From Siphonodentalium dalli (lineage: Eukaryota; Mollusca; Scaphopoda; Gadilida; Siphonodentaliidae): a DNA stretch of 64,000 nucleotides. The notes under the pieces are model-generated. The model made no database searches. It saw only the letters and a program-made list of their open reading frames with translations, and was not told the origin of the DNA. The translations under genes and the position numbers were made by a program. Each line of letters starts with the position of its first letter. Position 1 is the stretch's first letter. Positions 1 through 10,290 of the stretch are shown in pieces. The DNA lies in the NCBI GenBank assembly GCA_032622095.1, contig CP136064.1, positions 39,544,426 to 39,608,425 on the forward strand, read 5' to 3'.

Positions 1-470
1 TATCGGGAATAGTGATAGGCATCTTCTCAATGGTTTCCGCATGTGCAACGTGGCCTGTCCGAACATATAACATGTGCGGCTTCGTTGCAAATAGCCCGAA
101 TAATGGTCCTCTGGCAAGGGAATTTTCTATGCACAGAGGTATATAACAATCCCCCATTACGCTGCCGAGACACACAGAGCAGCCTCGAGCAGTACATATG
201 ATACTATACTACACGTACAAGTATGTGTCAGTCCGAGTCGATTCAGGTTTTGTGGTTGATGTGCATGTGACGAATACTCGTACAAATATTCCAACATTCG
301 AGAACATTCAATGAACAGTGAACGCTATTCGGCCAATGCGAGAATGTGATATAGTTATCAAAGTGCGGATTGATTGTCACGCTGTGACCTTTGATTACAC
401 TTTTATCACGCGTATGATTAATCATTGAGCGCCACCAACTCAGTGCGAAATTTCTCGTCAGCTGCAGACT
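1..470. other. No recognisable feature
   Basis: I see no coding, RNA or repeat signature here. A 94-codon minus-strand reading frame (243-527) opens with a hydrophobic, signal-peptide-like stretch, but that stretch lies inside the dispersed repeat at 471-552, so it is not supported as a gene. Confidence 0.5.
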
Positions 471-552
471 AAACAAGAAAACCATAGTCAGAAATGGTAA
501 CGCCACCAAGATCATATTATTAGCCATAAATATAAATTATAATATAAACTAG
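471..552. repeat. Dispersed repeat, ACAAGAAAACCAT family, copy 1
   Basis: The block begins sharply at ACAAGAAAACCATAGTCAG and runs into AT-rich sequence. Related copies with the same sharp left edge lie at 37615-37760, 45845-46010 and 62160-62345. Copy 1 is the shortest. The shared edge with unrelated outer flanks suggests the end of a mobile element, but no inverted partner or target duplication was found. Confidence 0.6.
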
Positions 553-625
553 CTTTCAAATTCCATCTGGGAAATTTGGATACTTCCATATATCAAGTTT
601 TCCCGTTTCTCGTCTTTTTTATTAC

Positions 626-1180
626 ACTAGCTGGTAGGCCCGACATCGTCCGGGCTATTTCCCATCTGATTTCCGGCGAAAGGCGCGATTTGACCTTGAA
701 TTGACTATTTTGAAAGTAAAGGTCAGGTCGGGGTCATGATTTGACCCGGAGAAAAGTACCCATAGGTATCAAATTTCGTCGAAATCAGTCCGTTTTACCC
801 GACTTGACCTTTAATTGACCATTTTGAAGGTCAAGGTCAGGTCGGGGTCACGATTTGACCCGCCCAAAAACACTCCCCTGACAAAATACTCATAGGTATC
901 AAATTTCGTCGAAATCCTTCCGTTTTACCCGATTTGACCTTTGATTGACCATATTGAAGGTCACTGTCACACCGGGGCCACGATTTGACCCGTTCAAAAC
1001 ACTCCCCGGACAAAAGTATCCCTAGGTATCAAATTTCGTCGAAATCCGTCCGTTTTACCCAATTTGACCTTGAATTGACTGTTTTAAAGGTCAAGGTCAG
1101 GTCGAGGTCACGATTTGATGCGTCCAAAACACTTCCCGGACACAAGTACCCCTAAGTATCAAATTTCGTCGAAATATATG
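626..1180 (+). repeat. ACTAGC...GTCCGGGC-type repeat with four tandem ~125-bp units
   Basis: The repeat starts with ACTAGCTGG, then a GC-rich CCCGACATCGTCCGGGC box. Four degenerate units of about 115-130 bp follow, each carrying TTGACC...GAAGGTCAAGGTCAGGTC and ending in AAATTTCGTCGAAATC. A second copy begins at 24411 and a relative at 25164. The AAATTTCGTCGAAATC segments resemble 3' ends of RTE-type LINEs and their SINEs, by general pattern only. The right end is cut by the element at 1181. Confidence 0.7.
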
Positions 1181-2242
1181 GAAAGCCGAAGGGGACATAT
1201 GCTAGTTGCTAGTTATACGACACACGACTTGACGCGGTTTTTTCAAGGTGTTTTAGGGTGTTTCAAACTAGGAGATATAATTATTCTGCGTTTCAAATGG
1301 TGATGAATTATAGTATTTTATTCATATTTAATGGCATAAATTGTTATAAAAACCGTATATACAATGACAAAATCGATGACTCGAAAAATTAAGTGGGCCT
1401 TTAAAGTCAATACAAAGTCACAATTGCAGTTAGGTTCATCTCATACTCGTCTATTCAGCGATATTCTGCTACGCAGTTTGTTATAGCCTCCAGTATTCAT
1501 TAAGCGTTATAGCCCCACTGTTATAATCCGCCTTTAGCTGGCGTATTCTTGCCTCTGAGATTATTGAGATATTACCTCACTCGTAATGACATTAAATCGC
1601 ATGGAAACATAGCAATTGTGTGGGCTGCGTGGCTTGAATGTGTATTAAGAAATAACGTCTTACGTAATGACATTAAATCTCAAGAAAACCCGCGAAAACA
1701 AAACAAAATCACATTTATTGTTTAATGTTTTAAGTTATTTCCTCCATAAAAAGAATCTTCGTGATAATGAACCCTCTCAATACTTAACCTTAAAATAACA
1801 AAAACCTCGGAATAGAGAACCTTCGGAATAGCGAACCTTCGAAATAGTGAACCTTCGGAATAGCGAACCTTCGGAATAGAGACATGCCCCCCAACATTCA
1901 TATTATATGCCCAGAGTTCAAAGGTATGGAACCATAAATTTCTAAAATTGGCCCTTAAAATATTGAACCCCAAATTGGACAACTGTACCTGTGTCATGCC
2001 CCAATGCAGGAGGGTCCATAACTCCATATATACCGCAACATTCATATTATATGCCAAGAATTCAAAGGTATGGGCCCATAAATATTTTCTAAGATTGGCC
2101 CTTAAAATATTGAACCCCAAATTGGAGCCCGTGCAGAAAAACCTAAGTCAGCTATACCTGTGACATGTCCCTTTGATTTTTATTATAGTATAACTAGCAA
2201 CCAGCAATTAGCAACTAGCATGTCCCCTTCAGCTTTCCATCT
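1181..2242. mobile_element. 1.06-kb element with ~45-bp imperfect terminal inverted repeats
   Basis: The left end (1181-1220: ATGGAAAGC, GAAGGGGACAT, GCTAGTTGCTAGTTATA) is the inverted counterpart of the right end (2192-2242: TATAACTAGCAACC, CTAGCATGTCCCC, GCTTTCCAT). The interior has a short tandem run of a ~17-bp unit containing CCTTCGGAATAG (about 1808-1882) and a ~143-bp direct duplication (about 1885-2020 and 2030-2168) that includes ATTCATATTATATGCC. There is no transposase. The superfamily is unassigned because no clear target duplication is visible. Confidence 0.65.
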
Positions 2243-2477
2243 TTGATTATCACACGATCGCATGCTTTTCAAAGGGCGTTGTTTATAATATCAATATCAG
2301 CACATGTGCTAATCTGTGTCGGACTATCGTGACTCTATCGGTACGGTTTACTCAAGTTTACTCGAGAATACCTATATACCCATAATGAATTCGCCCATTG
2401 GTCCACGGGTTATTAAAATTTCCAAAACATCTTACACCGGTGGCGTAAATGAATGGTAACCCGATTCGTGTATCTTG

Positions 2478-2612
2478 ACAAATTTGGCAGTTGCTTCTTT
2501 CCGGGGTCGGTGGATTCTATGTGGAGGGGGGTATTTCCCGGTGAAATTATCCCTCTGCGCGGCCGTCCATTCGAAAACTGACAACACCGTTATATGGCCT
2601 AACCAACTAACC
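2478..2612 (+). mobile_element. SINE fragment (tRNA-derived family, 3' body)
   Basis: This segment aligns with the body of the SINEs at 19651 and 20837: a GTTGCTTCTTTCCG-like box, GGTGGATTCTATGTGGAG, GTATTTCCCGGTGAAA, and an ACAACACCGTTATATGGCC-like end. The tRNA-like head is missing, so it is an old, 5'-truncated copy. Confidence 0.6.
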
Positions 2613-3009
2613 GTATTACATGTACATATAACTGAACCTGGCTACTATCTATATTAGCGTTCAAATAACAAATTTGGCTAATACAGATTCCTATTGTAGC
2701 GTATACACAATTGTAGGCAATAAACTTCCAATTTCGGAACATGTCCAATCATATCCACGACTTTAAACATATTTTATTTGTAATTTAATGCAAACTGGAT
2801 TGGGACACACAAGTTAGAGAACTTAATGAGCCCCTCTGCAGTACAATTGTTGCAAACATATTACATATTTTAACAAAGTGGCACAATAAAGTAACTTATT
2901 TAAAGTAGTGATGTGTGTGAAAGAACACTGACTGATGAAAGATTGTAACGGATCGTTAAGAGAGGATGGTGTGTGGGTCGTGTGCTTATTGAGCTTATTG
3001 AGACTAAAA

Positions 3010-3468
3010 TGTGACCCGCCATATCAAATCCAGTCGTATGTCGGGATTTTTTTACCCTGTGCCAATGCATTCTCTTATATATGCGAGTCGACCATAGGTC
3101 GCCTCGCATATATAAGAGAATGCATTGGCCTAACAATTGTTTACAATTTTAATAATTTGTTCTTGTATTCTTTAACAATTTTATAATTTCACCCATACAG
3201 AGCCCCAGACAAACACGAGCCGACGACACTCTTATATATGCTTCTATATATGTGTGGGGCTCCCTGCAGGGTAATGGATGTTTTTTATTTTATGTCCTAA
3301 AAATTGTAAGAAACATTTATTTAAAAAAAATGATAAAAAATTGTTAGGCCAATGCATTCTCTTATATATGCGAGGCGACCTATGGTCGACTCGCATATAT
3401 AAGAGAATGCATTGGCACAGGTTAAAAAAAATCCCGACGTACGACTGGATTTGATATGGCGGGTCACA
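3010..3468. mobile_element. Double-palindrome element, TGTGACCCGCC family, complete copy
   Basis: The element has terminal inverted repeats of about 50 bp (TGTGACCCGCCATATC ... GATATGGCGGGTCACA). Just inside each end lies a 69-bp near-perfect palindrome (3056-3128 and 3349-3421) starting GCCAATGCATTCTC. The two palindromes are inverted relative to each other and flanked outward by CCCTGTG/CACAGG. The ~220-bp spacer is AT-rich with a small GAGCCCCA/TGGGGCTC hairpin. There is no coding capacity. The target duplication is unclear. Sister copies are at 49502 (right end lost) and 50627 (complete). Confidence 0.85.
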
Positions 3469-3499
3469 AATAGGTGTTTATTACTCATTAGTTAAGTTA

Positions 3500-4265
3500 A
3501 TATCCGTGGTCAAAACGTTTAATCTCCACAATAATATGTTGGACTATTTTGAATAATTTCACATATTGTTTTCTCTGTGTAGCGAATGATACATCTCCAT
3601 TCGTACATACTGGTAACGGGAACACATGCAAATGTAAGAATAGGCATCGCACACTGATTGCCGCATGTGCAACATAGACTGTCCGAGATTTAGATGACTG
3701 CAATAATACCGTAATCTGGCGTGAAGTATTACCTACCTCCTGTGCAAAAATATCCTGAGGGTCTCTGATATGATCAAATATTCTAATATAAGTTTTGAAA
3801 TATGAAAGGCTTCTGTTATTACGGACGGTATGTCATTCAACACTATTATGGTTGAGCGGAAAGACGACTTTTTGTAATGCCCATGCAGTGTTACTGAAAT
3901 ATGTGTAAACAATTTCGTGGTTTCTGAATTCATACTATTCATATATCAGCAACTCTGGTGGTACTATGTTCGTGAGATACATAGTGACCTTCCGGTTTAC
4001 AATTGTATACATAGTTTGCAGTTTGTGGAATTCGCGCCTTTTCCTCAATGGGGACCAGCCTATGTTGTATTCGTGGTGTTTATATCAGATATTGCATGTG
4101 AGGCCACTGACTATTCTGGCTGCATCAATGTGTAACCTTTCAAGTTTATCCATTTGATATTTAGAAGCACTTGCCCATACTACACCAGACTGATCATATA
4201 CAAATAGTATATAAGTTTTATAAATAATTTCCAAAATCTATATCTATATATTGTGATAACCATTG
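3500..4265 (-). pseudogene. Non-LTR retrotransposon (LINE) reverse-transcriptase C-terminal fossil
   Basis: On the minus strand, about 4245-4085 reads LEIIYKTYILF, then SGVVWASASKY, DKLERLHIDAARIVSGL. This is the thumb/post-RT pattern (IYK...LEYA..VW....K...LE..Q..AARIV.GL) of animal LINEs. Frame changes and stops follow. About 3940-3740 reads SFRSTIIVLNDIPSVI (family: F.PST...WN.LP..I). About 3700-3500 contains a HARLR..C..L..HL-like segment ending near a cysteine pair. Several frameshifts and stops show it is dead. No 5' end or tail was found. The clade (CR1-, RTE- or Jockey-like) cannot be fixed. Confidence 0.75.
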
Positions 4266-4439
4266 TAATGTCGATTTCTGCTACTGCTGCCTTTTGTTCC
4301 AATATACGTTGGACCATACAAAACTGACTGCTGTTAAATCGAGTTGATACATTTTGGAGTATACGATGCTCCTTCAATTCGTGCGTCTGTTGTATTGATA
4401 TCAGTATGTTGTACGCCAGTGGTGAATGGTTGAAATGTT

Positions 4440-5175
4440 CGGCAATTTACGTGAGATCATCATCATGTCATTTACTGAGCGCCGTGTTTTGATGCGGTCG
4501 TGAATAACCAACTTCAAAGTGTGTATGAAGCATCCTAGATGGTTGATCCCAATTTTTTAAGCCTCAGACAGCGTTTGAAGCATTATCACGAACTATAGTC
4601 AGCATTCTACTGTTATCCAAATCCCAATCAGAAAGCATTATATGAACTTCAGCACAAATTGCGTCACCCGTATGATTGACCTCGATTGACGCAGCATTCA
4701 TATAAGACACAATGCTTTCTGTCGAATTTATTATCAATCCCGTGCCATGTAAGGCTTATAAGACAATTTGATGATCCAACCGAAGACGATCAAATGTCTG
4801 CCATCATGCTGCGGACTAAGAGAATCTGCTGATTTTAATTTATTTTTAACAACATCTTTGACAAGCGCATACATACGGGTGCTAATGTTCGGCTTAGATG
4901 CACTCATTATGGTAGCGTGTATCTCGGTTCTAAAGGTTCACAGAACCTCCGAAATCCAATGTTATCAGTCAATGAAAATGGTACAATGTCTAACATGATC
5001 ATTTCAACAAGTTTGTCGTTCATGTTCAGAGTTCTAAGGTCAGTTGGGGTCCACTGGGTTATCCTATCCACCATCTCTTAACTAGCAATTGAAGATGGAC
5101 CTGTGTCGCTTGCGCTCATTGTCCTCGCCAATTTGCGTTCGCCATATGCTGTTTCTGCATTTTGATTTTCCCTGT
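4440..5175 (-). pseudogene. hAT-superfamily transposase fossil (ZBED-like)
   Basis: Minus-strand translation from about 5175 gives a stretch of roughly 75 codons with the hAT signature region: NDKLVEMIMLDIVPFSLTDN followed by GFRRFCEPLEPRY, matching the family pattern D..PFS.V...GFR.L...L.P.Y..P. After stops, about 4685-4560 reads NHTGDAICAEV, LSDWDLDNSRM, IVRDNASNAV, which corresponds to the hAT catalytic-core segment around the second acidic residue (DNA.N). In-frame stops lie between these blocks and no BED finger or C-terminal dimerisation domain is evident, so it is a degraded internal fragment. hAT transposases cut and paste DNA using an RNase H-like fold and make 8-bp target duplications. 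Several elements in this window carry such duplications, but no sequence link to this fossil is shown. Confidence 0.75.
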
Positions 5176-5295
5176 ACACCGTATCTTGAATCTGGAGATT
5201 GCGTGTGGTGAACAAGTTCCTTAAACACCAACTTCTACAGAGTTATTCCTTCTACAACCAGACTAATTGTTATACTGCTGTAGATGCAGTTCGAA

Positions 5296-5461
5296 CAGGG
5301 GTGGCACCAGAGGAGGGGGTAATTGCCTCTTATTTGATATGGTTAGACCCCCCCCCCCCGGTCCGGGAAATCAGCAATGTCAGTCCGGTACCTTCATGAT
5401 CCTATATCCCCCCTGTCAGGGATCGTAGCCCCTGCGTTGTGGAAATCCTGGCGTCACCCTG
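5296..5461. mobile_element. Short hAT-like non-autonomous element
   Basis: The left end CAGGGGTGGCACCAG is mirrored by the right end CTGGCGTCACCCTG. CAGGGGTGGC is a typical hAT terminus. Flanking octamers AGTTCGAA (5288-5295) and TGCTCGAA (5462-5469) agree at 6 of 8 positions, consistent with an aged 8-bp target duplication. The interior is GC-rich with a C-run and no coding sequence. Confidence 0.55.
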
Positions 5462-5621
5462 TGCTCGAAACGGGTGTACCGAGGTATTCGCTAATTGCAA
5501 ACCTGTCTTCTTTTTCTTCTTATCCATTGTCGTTATATGAAATACTGTCATTTACTTTTCAGGCTGCAACCTATCTATTGTGAGGGGAAACAGTCCGATA
5601 TGATGGATATACACAGGCTAT

Positions 5622-5962
5622 ACACACCCCTGGCCAAGTGGTCCTGCTAATGTGCTACGACGCTGGTTGTTCCTGCTAAATTGCAATGATGCTGTTGAGA
5701 AGAAATACCGTTATTTTTTTTCTAAAGTTGTCATGTTCGCGGTGTTCTGATATAATCTGAACATATCCATGATTTTCGCGTCAGGCTCTGGCTTTTTCTG
5801 CAATCGCTCGGATTAGCCAAACACCGCGAAAATGACAACTTAAGGAAAATAATAACCGTACTTTTTCGTAACGGCATCAGTTTGCCCTACCAGCATCATA
5901 ACAATTCGACAGGACCCCAACAGTATAGCAAATTTGCATGACCATGCACTTGACCAATGGTG
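5622..5962. mobile_element. TIR element, GGTCCTGCTAATTTGCTATG family, copy 1
   Basis: The left arm has GGCCAAGTGGTCCTGCTAA, a second diverged unit, GATGCTGTTGAGAA, ACCGTTATT and CGCGGTGTTC. It is mirrored by the right arm: AACACCGCGAAAATGACAAC, AACCGTACTTTTTC, ACCAGCATCATA, CATGCACTTGACCAA. The arms span nearly the whole element and meet over a short centre. Other copies are at 15962, 47036 and 59985. There is no coding sequence. Confidence 0.7.
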
Positions 5963-6865
5963 ATAAATATGCCGACACACGTTCGACAGACATCATTTCT
6001 GGCGTGTGTTCAGCCGTTCAGACGAGAATCTAATATGGTGTCAATATCGAATAACTCTCCAAATAAAAGTGAGACATTGAACATGGGATGTATCTACATA
6101 GCTCATTGTCACAGTGTTTAACCGGGACTTCTGTGACTGTAATTACGGACTGCGTTGTGTACACAGCGGGCTATGTGCAGAGATCCGTGTTCTTAGATTA
6201 TTAATGTTCGGCCAACTGCGTCCTATCTCGGGATTGAGTATTGATCGTGGAACATGAATCAAGAAATTACGATACTTCTCCCGTATAACATATATACGGA
6301 TATGCAGTCAACCTTCAGTTTTCGATCGGCCTGGAAAACATTTCGCTTGGTTTCTTTTATCTATACTCATTGTTAACAACCAAGAGTTATGGAGATCTGA
6401 ATACTCAATACGGTTTTGCATGTTGAAGCCTCGTCGCGGTTTGATCGATGCCTTAAAGCTTAAAAGAACATAATATGTAAAGACATCACCGTTGGGAAGA
6501 ACATGGAGAAATAGATCGACTTTATTATTATATTCATTATTGATATTCTCCAATAACTCATTTCGCATGTTGAAACCATTGTTATGTAAACAAAACTGTC
6601 ACAGTGATTTTGTCAACAAATATCGCTAATCGTCTACTATATTCAAATATTTCAGTTTGAATATGATTTTAAGAAATATTGTTCAATGTTTTGACCTTTT
6701 CCACTGTTTACCGTAACGGTTTGGTAAAAAGTTATAACTTTGGTGTCTTATTTTACTAATTTGACTCTAATAGGTAATTACACTGCAACAATGATGTTTA
6801 TACATAACAAATAGTTATTAACAATGAAAATAAGAACAAAGTAAATCTATTTTTACAAGTATATA
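5963..6865. other. No recognisable feature
   Basis: Unassigned sequence upstream of the gypsy fragment. It may include degraded 5' pol of that element, but I could not read RT motifs in it. Confidence 0.4.
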
Positions 6866-8147
6866 ATTGTTGCTGATAGTTTTACAAACTTTTTGAGTGG
6901 GAAACACTTCACAATCGTGACTGATCAAGGGGCTGTTTTGTTTATGTTCATCTCAATGAATCACGGAAAAGTACAGATTGTTCGATGGAGAATGGGGTTG
7001 AGCTGTTACAGCTATGATATAGAGTATCGACCAGGGCTAGAAAACGATTTAGCAGATAGCTTCTCATGACCGTATTGTCCTTCGGTAAACGCTGATACGT
7101 TATTCGAGCTGCATGCAGCTCTGTGTCATCCACGAATCAATCGACTTCTTAATTTCGTCAGATCCAAATGTTTATATATATATAGATATTCAGTCGACGA
7201 TGTTAAAAGAATTGTGAAACAATTTCAAGTGTAAAATCACGATTTTCTGTTTTGAATATACCTTCACTGATAAAGGCCACTCAATCATTCGAACGTTTAA
7301 GCATTGACTTCAAATTTCCAGACCACTAACCAGCAGAAACAAGTATCTGCTAACAACAGTTGATGGGTATTCTAGATTTCCATTCGTCTTTTCCGTGTGC
7401 CGATACGACTATAGCATACTGTTGTTCAATGAGCTTGGGCAAATAATTGCTCTGTTGGGTATGTCAGCATACATTCAATCCGATAGAGGACAATCCTTCA
7501 TGAGCGCCGAACTCAAAACCTTTTTACAATGGCATGGTGTAGCTTCTAGTAGGATCTCTGCATTTAATACATATAGTGCAATGGCCAGTTCGAACGATAT
7601 AACGGCATATTCTGGAAAGCTATAAATTTGGCTTTGCTATCTAAAGGGCTCAATGACACCGACAGGGAAATGGTTCTAACAGATGCACTTCATTATATTC
7701 GAAGTTTGTACATCCACTAAATATACGCATCATCAGAGGTTTTTCAATTTCCAGCGAAGTTCGTCGACTGGTCAGTCCGTTCCGTCATGGCTTGCCCAAC
7801 CAGGGTCCGTTCTCATGAAAAGACACGTTCGTTCCAGTAAATACGACCCAATGGTTGATGATGTGGAATTAATCAAACCATATGTTCATGCATGTTCGTT
7901 TGCTAGATGGGAGAGAAATTACGGTTTCCTTGAAGCATTTGGCGCCTGTCGGAGGTCCTGATCCTAATGGCATAGTTATGACTAGGAGCGAGGATTCTTC
8001 TGTGAACGAGACCACTGAACCAGGTTTTGGGGGGTCTATCCAACCAGATACTACCGGTGGGGCAGTAGATGACAAAAATGTGGTTCTTTGTGACAAAGAC
8101 AGTGGAAATATTTTTAACTTGGTTAGACGCCCTACCCATGCCACTTA
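6866..8147 (+). pseudogene. Ty3/gypsy retrotransposon pol: RNase H - integrase remnant
   Basis: Successive frames spell the 3' half of a K02A2.6/Mag-like gypsy polyprotein. RNase H is at 6886-7068 (FLSGKHFTIVTDQGAV ... SYDIEYRPGLEN). The integrase zinc-binding region follows (TLFELHAALCHPRI, about 7093-7134). In the integrase core the first catalytic-region motif ERLSIDF is at about 7290 and the second block is AYIQSDRGQSFMSAELK (7461-7520). The C-terminal part reads ERFFNFQRSSSTG-like, SVPSWL, KRHVRSSKYDPMVDDVELI, then MHVRLLDGREITVSLKHLAP (7885-7944) and an acidic tail ending at the stop at 8146-8148. At least three frameshifts and a stop after RNase H break it. Reverse transcriptase, protease, gag and 5' LTR are not recognisable, so it is 5'-truncated or decayed. 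Confidence 0.9.
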
Positions 8148-8227
8148 GCAGCCTGATAGACTAGTCATCCAAAACTAACACTATTATTCTCTGCTCAGTA
8201 AAAATGAACTTTTGCTGCATTTTCCAG

Positions 8228-8237
8228 ATGGGGAAAA
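8228..8237 (+). other. Polypurine tract of the gypsy element
   Basis: GATGGGGAAAA lies immediately before the proposed 3' LTR start TGTTGTATTC and downstream of the pol stop. This is where the plus-strand primer sits in LTR retrotransposons. Confidence 0.6.
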
Positions 8238-8759
8238 TGTTGTATTCTGATGTATACTGACTTTGTGTTTAATGTGTGTTTCTTTATTTCAAGTTCAGTT
8301 AACCCTTTACCCAACAAACCGGCCAAAACCGGCCAAATAAAGCTTCAACAGCCTAAAATATCTTCGGTCTGTCTCAATAGAACCATACAAATATGGATAT
8401 CATTGGAACCGGCTCCTTGACCACATTGTGATAGTTACAGTTATGCCCTGTGCCAATGCATTCTCTTATATATGCAAGTCGACCATAGGTCGCCTCGCAT
8501 ATATAAGAGAATGCATTGGCCTAAAAAAAATCTTTTTTTAACACTTTTTACCATTTTTTCTTACATTCTTTAACAATTTTATAATTTTTAATGTGTTAAG
8601 CCAATGCATTCTCTTATATATGCGAGGCGACCTATGATCGACTCGCATATATAAGAGAATGCATTGGCACAGGGCCCTTCTGTTGGGTAAAGGGTTAAAG
8701 TATATAGTTGGTGAATAAATAATGCATCTTCACTAAAACGGACTCTTACTCTGACTACA
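8238..8759 (+). mobile_element. 3' LTR of the gypsy element, split by a nested element
   Basis: The LTR is placed from TGTTGTATTC (right after the polypurine tract) to ...CTGACTACA at 8759, giving TGT...ACA ends. Without the 392-bp nested TTAA element and one TTAA copy it would be about 126 bp. No 5' LTR exists in the window for comparison, so the right boundary is provisional. Confidence 0.55.
8303..8694 (+). mobile_element. piggyBac-type TTAA element with double palindrome, copy 1 (forward)
   Basis: The ends CCCTTTACCCAAC ... GTTGGGTAAAGGG are flanked by TTAA at 8299-8302 and 8695-8698, as expected of piggyBac-superfamily insertions. The left subterminal ~145 bp (AAAGCTTCAACAGCC, GGATATCATTGGAACCGG) is unique to one side and gives the element an orientation. 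Two 69-bp palindromes (about 8453-8521 and 8601-8669) flank an AT-rich spacer sharing CATTCTTTAACAATTTTATA with the TGTGACCC family. There is no coding sequence, so it must be mobilised in trans if at all. Confidence 0.88.
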
Positions 8760-8764
8760 CTATT

Positions 8765-8870
8765 TATTGAGGGAAATGTTCAGATAATAAATTTAACACA
8801 CGACATATTTATTATATGAACATTTCCTACAGGATAACTACTCATCAATGAGTATTTAGTATAGAAATGG
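8765..8870. mobile_element. TTAA-end element, AACCATTTCTATACTAA family, fragment
   Basis: The right end reads TTTAGTATAGAAATGG followed by TTAA (8871-8874). Inside it, AAATGTTCAGATAATAAATT pairs with ATTATATGAACATTTCC as a hairpin. Related copies lie at 9622-9874 and 28500-28722. The left end is not resolved because it abuts the LTR. Confidence 0.5.
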
Positions 8871-8998
8871 TTAAACCACAGGGGTTAAAGGAGTGAGTGC
8901 GGAATAAAATTAACTCTATATACAAGTCTGTAAAACATCATCAACAAACTGTAAATACAGTAAAAATAGATCGATTTAGCTTTTATTTTCATTATTAA

Positions 8999-9254
8999 CC
9001 ATTTCATGACGGCTGCTGTGCTGGTGTGGCATTCAATAGCATGTGCCAGTGCATTATCTTATATATGCGAGTCTCCCATAGTGAGCCTCTCATATATAAG
9101 AGAATGCACTGGCTTAAATGGTCAATGTTAATATTGTTAGGCCAATGTATTCTCTCATATATGCAAGGCTCCCTATTGAGAGACTCGCATATATAAGAGA
9201 ATGCATTGGCACAGGGTTATGGCAACATTTCAGCAAGCTCCAGTCATGGAAGGC
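8999..9254. mobile_element. TTAA element, CCCTGTCACGACGG family, with palindrome pair
   Basis: The left end CCATTTCATGACGGCTGC follows TTAA (8995-8998). The right end AAGCTCCAGTCATGGAAGGC precedes TTAA (9255-9258). These TIRs differ from the CCCTTTACCCAAC family, yet the interior carries two diverged copies of the same palindrome (9045-9114 with CCAGTGCATT; about 9142-9210 with CCAATGTATT and CATTGGCACAGGG). It is shorter than its relatives (256 bp). Confidence 0.75.
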
Positions 9255-9621
9255 TTAATAACTCTCCGAATAATGAGATTTTCCATTATCAAACCATTGT
9301 GTGAACATTAATGTGACGGTTGCACGAAAAAAATTATATTGCAGAGCTATATATAATTGTTTTAAGACCAAAGTCTATATACTTTGTTCCCTCGGTGGCT
9401 TTCTTGGAATGTTTTTTCCAAATTAGGACAGATTTGTCCTATATATCACGTGACTCATTTATTATTGTAAATATGTTATGAATATATACAGTCTTATGCA
9501 ATGTAAAATGTTAAAAAACTGAATAAAAAGTTGAAGTTGAAGAAGTCCATGTTCTTCTTAGCGATGTTTTACGGGCTTGTATAAGTGTCCATCTTATTTA
9601 AATCCTCCAACATTACATTAG

Positions 9622-9874
9622 CGATTTCTTTACTAAATACTCATATAATTAATTAGTAATTACCCCTTAGGAAATATTCAGTTACTGAGTTCAACAAACG
9701 ACTATCGTTTGTTGAACTTATTATCTGAATATTTCCTCTAACACATATGAGTGCTTCTGCACCATATTTACTGTCGTCTGCTTATTTTTCCTGATCACCT
9801 TCCGGATGAATAATAGACCATTCCAATGTATAGTTTTATAAATGAATGGGACAATCCATTTAGTATAGAGATGG
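9622..9874. mobile_element. TTAA-end element, TATACTAAA family, with internal hairpin
   Basis: The left end TTAGCGATTTCTTTACTAAA resembles the inverse of the right end TTTAGTATAGAGATGG, which is followed by TTAA (9875-9878). The first TTAA appears mutated to TTAG. A hairpin at 9670-9736 (GAAATATTCAG ... CTGAATATTTC, loop with ACGACTATCGT) is shared with the copies at 8765 and 28500. Confidence 0.5.
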
Positions 9875-10290
9875 TTAAACTAGAAGTATCAGTTGGAAAT
9901 ACATGGTCTGAATATAGGCGCACCATCTTCCAGCATTTAAGACTTTGGTGTTGTCCTCAAGGTGGGGCGTAGTTAAAATTGATGTCAGGCACCCCGTCTC
10001 CGCGAACGAAATAACTGCAGCCACGTTCCTAAATCAAGCGGGGAGGAGTGGGGCGAGGGGGGGGGGGGGAGGGGCACCCATATGTGGAAAAAGTTTTAAA
10101 GGTTCAAGTCAAATAGAATGATTGTCATATTCCTTTATTCTGTATATATCACGCTTCATGTATAAAAGTGAATACGAGCTTCTCGTTTCAGTGAATATGG
10201 AACAAAATCACGTAAAAACATAGCACGCAGATAGCTATAACAATGTAACACAATTCCTAGATAATGTCAATGACACTGAAGTTACATATA
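9875..10290. other. No gene; contains a G-run
   Basis: Nothing recognisable except a purine-rich patch near 10040-10075 with an 11-14 nt G-run. Confidence 0.5.
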
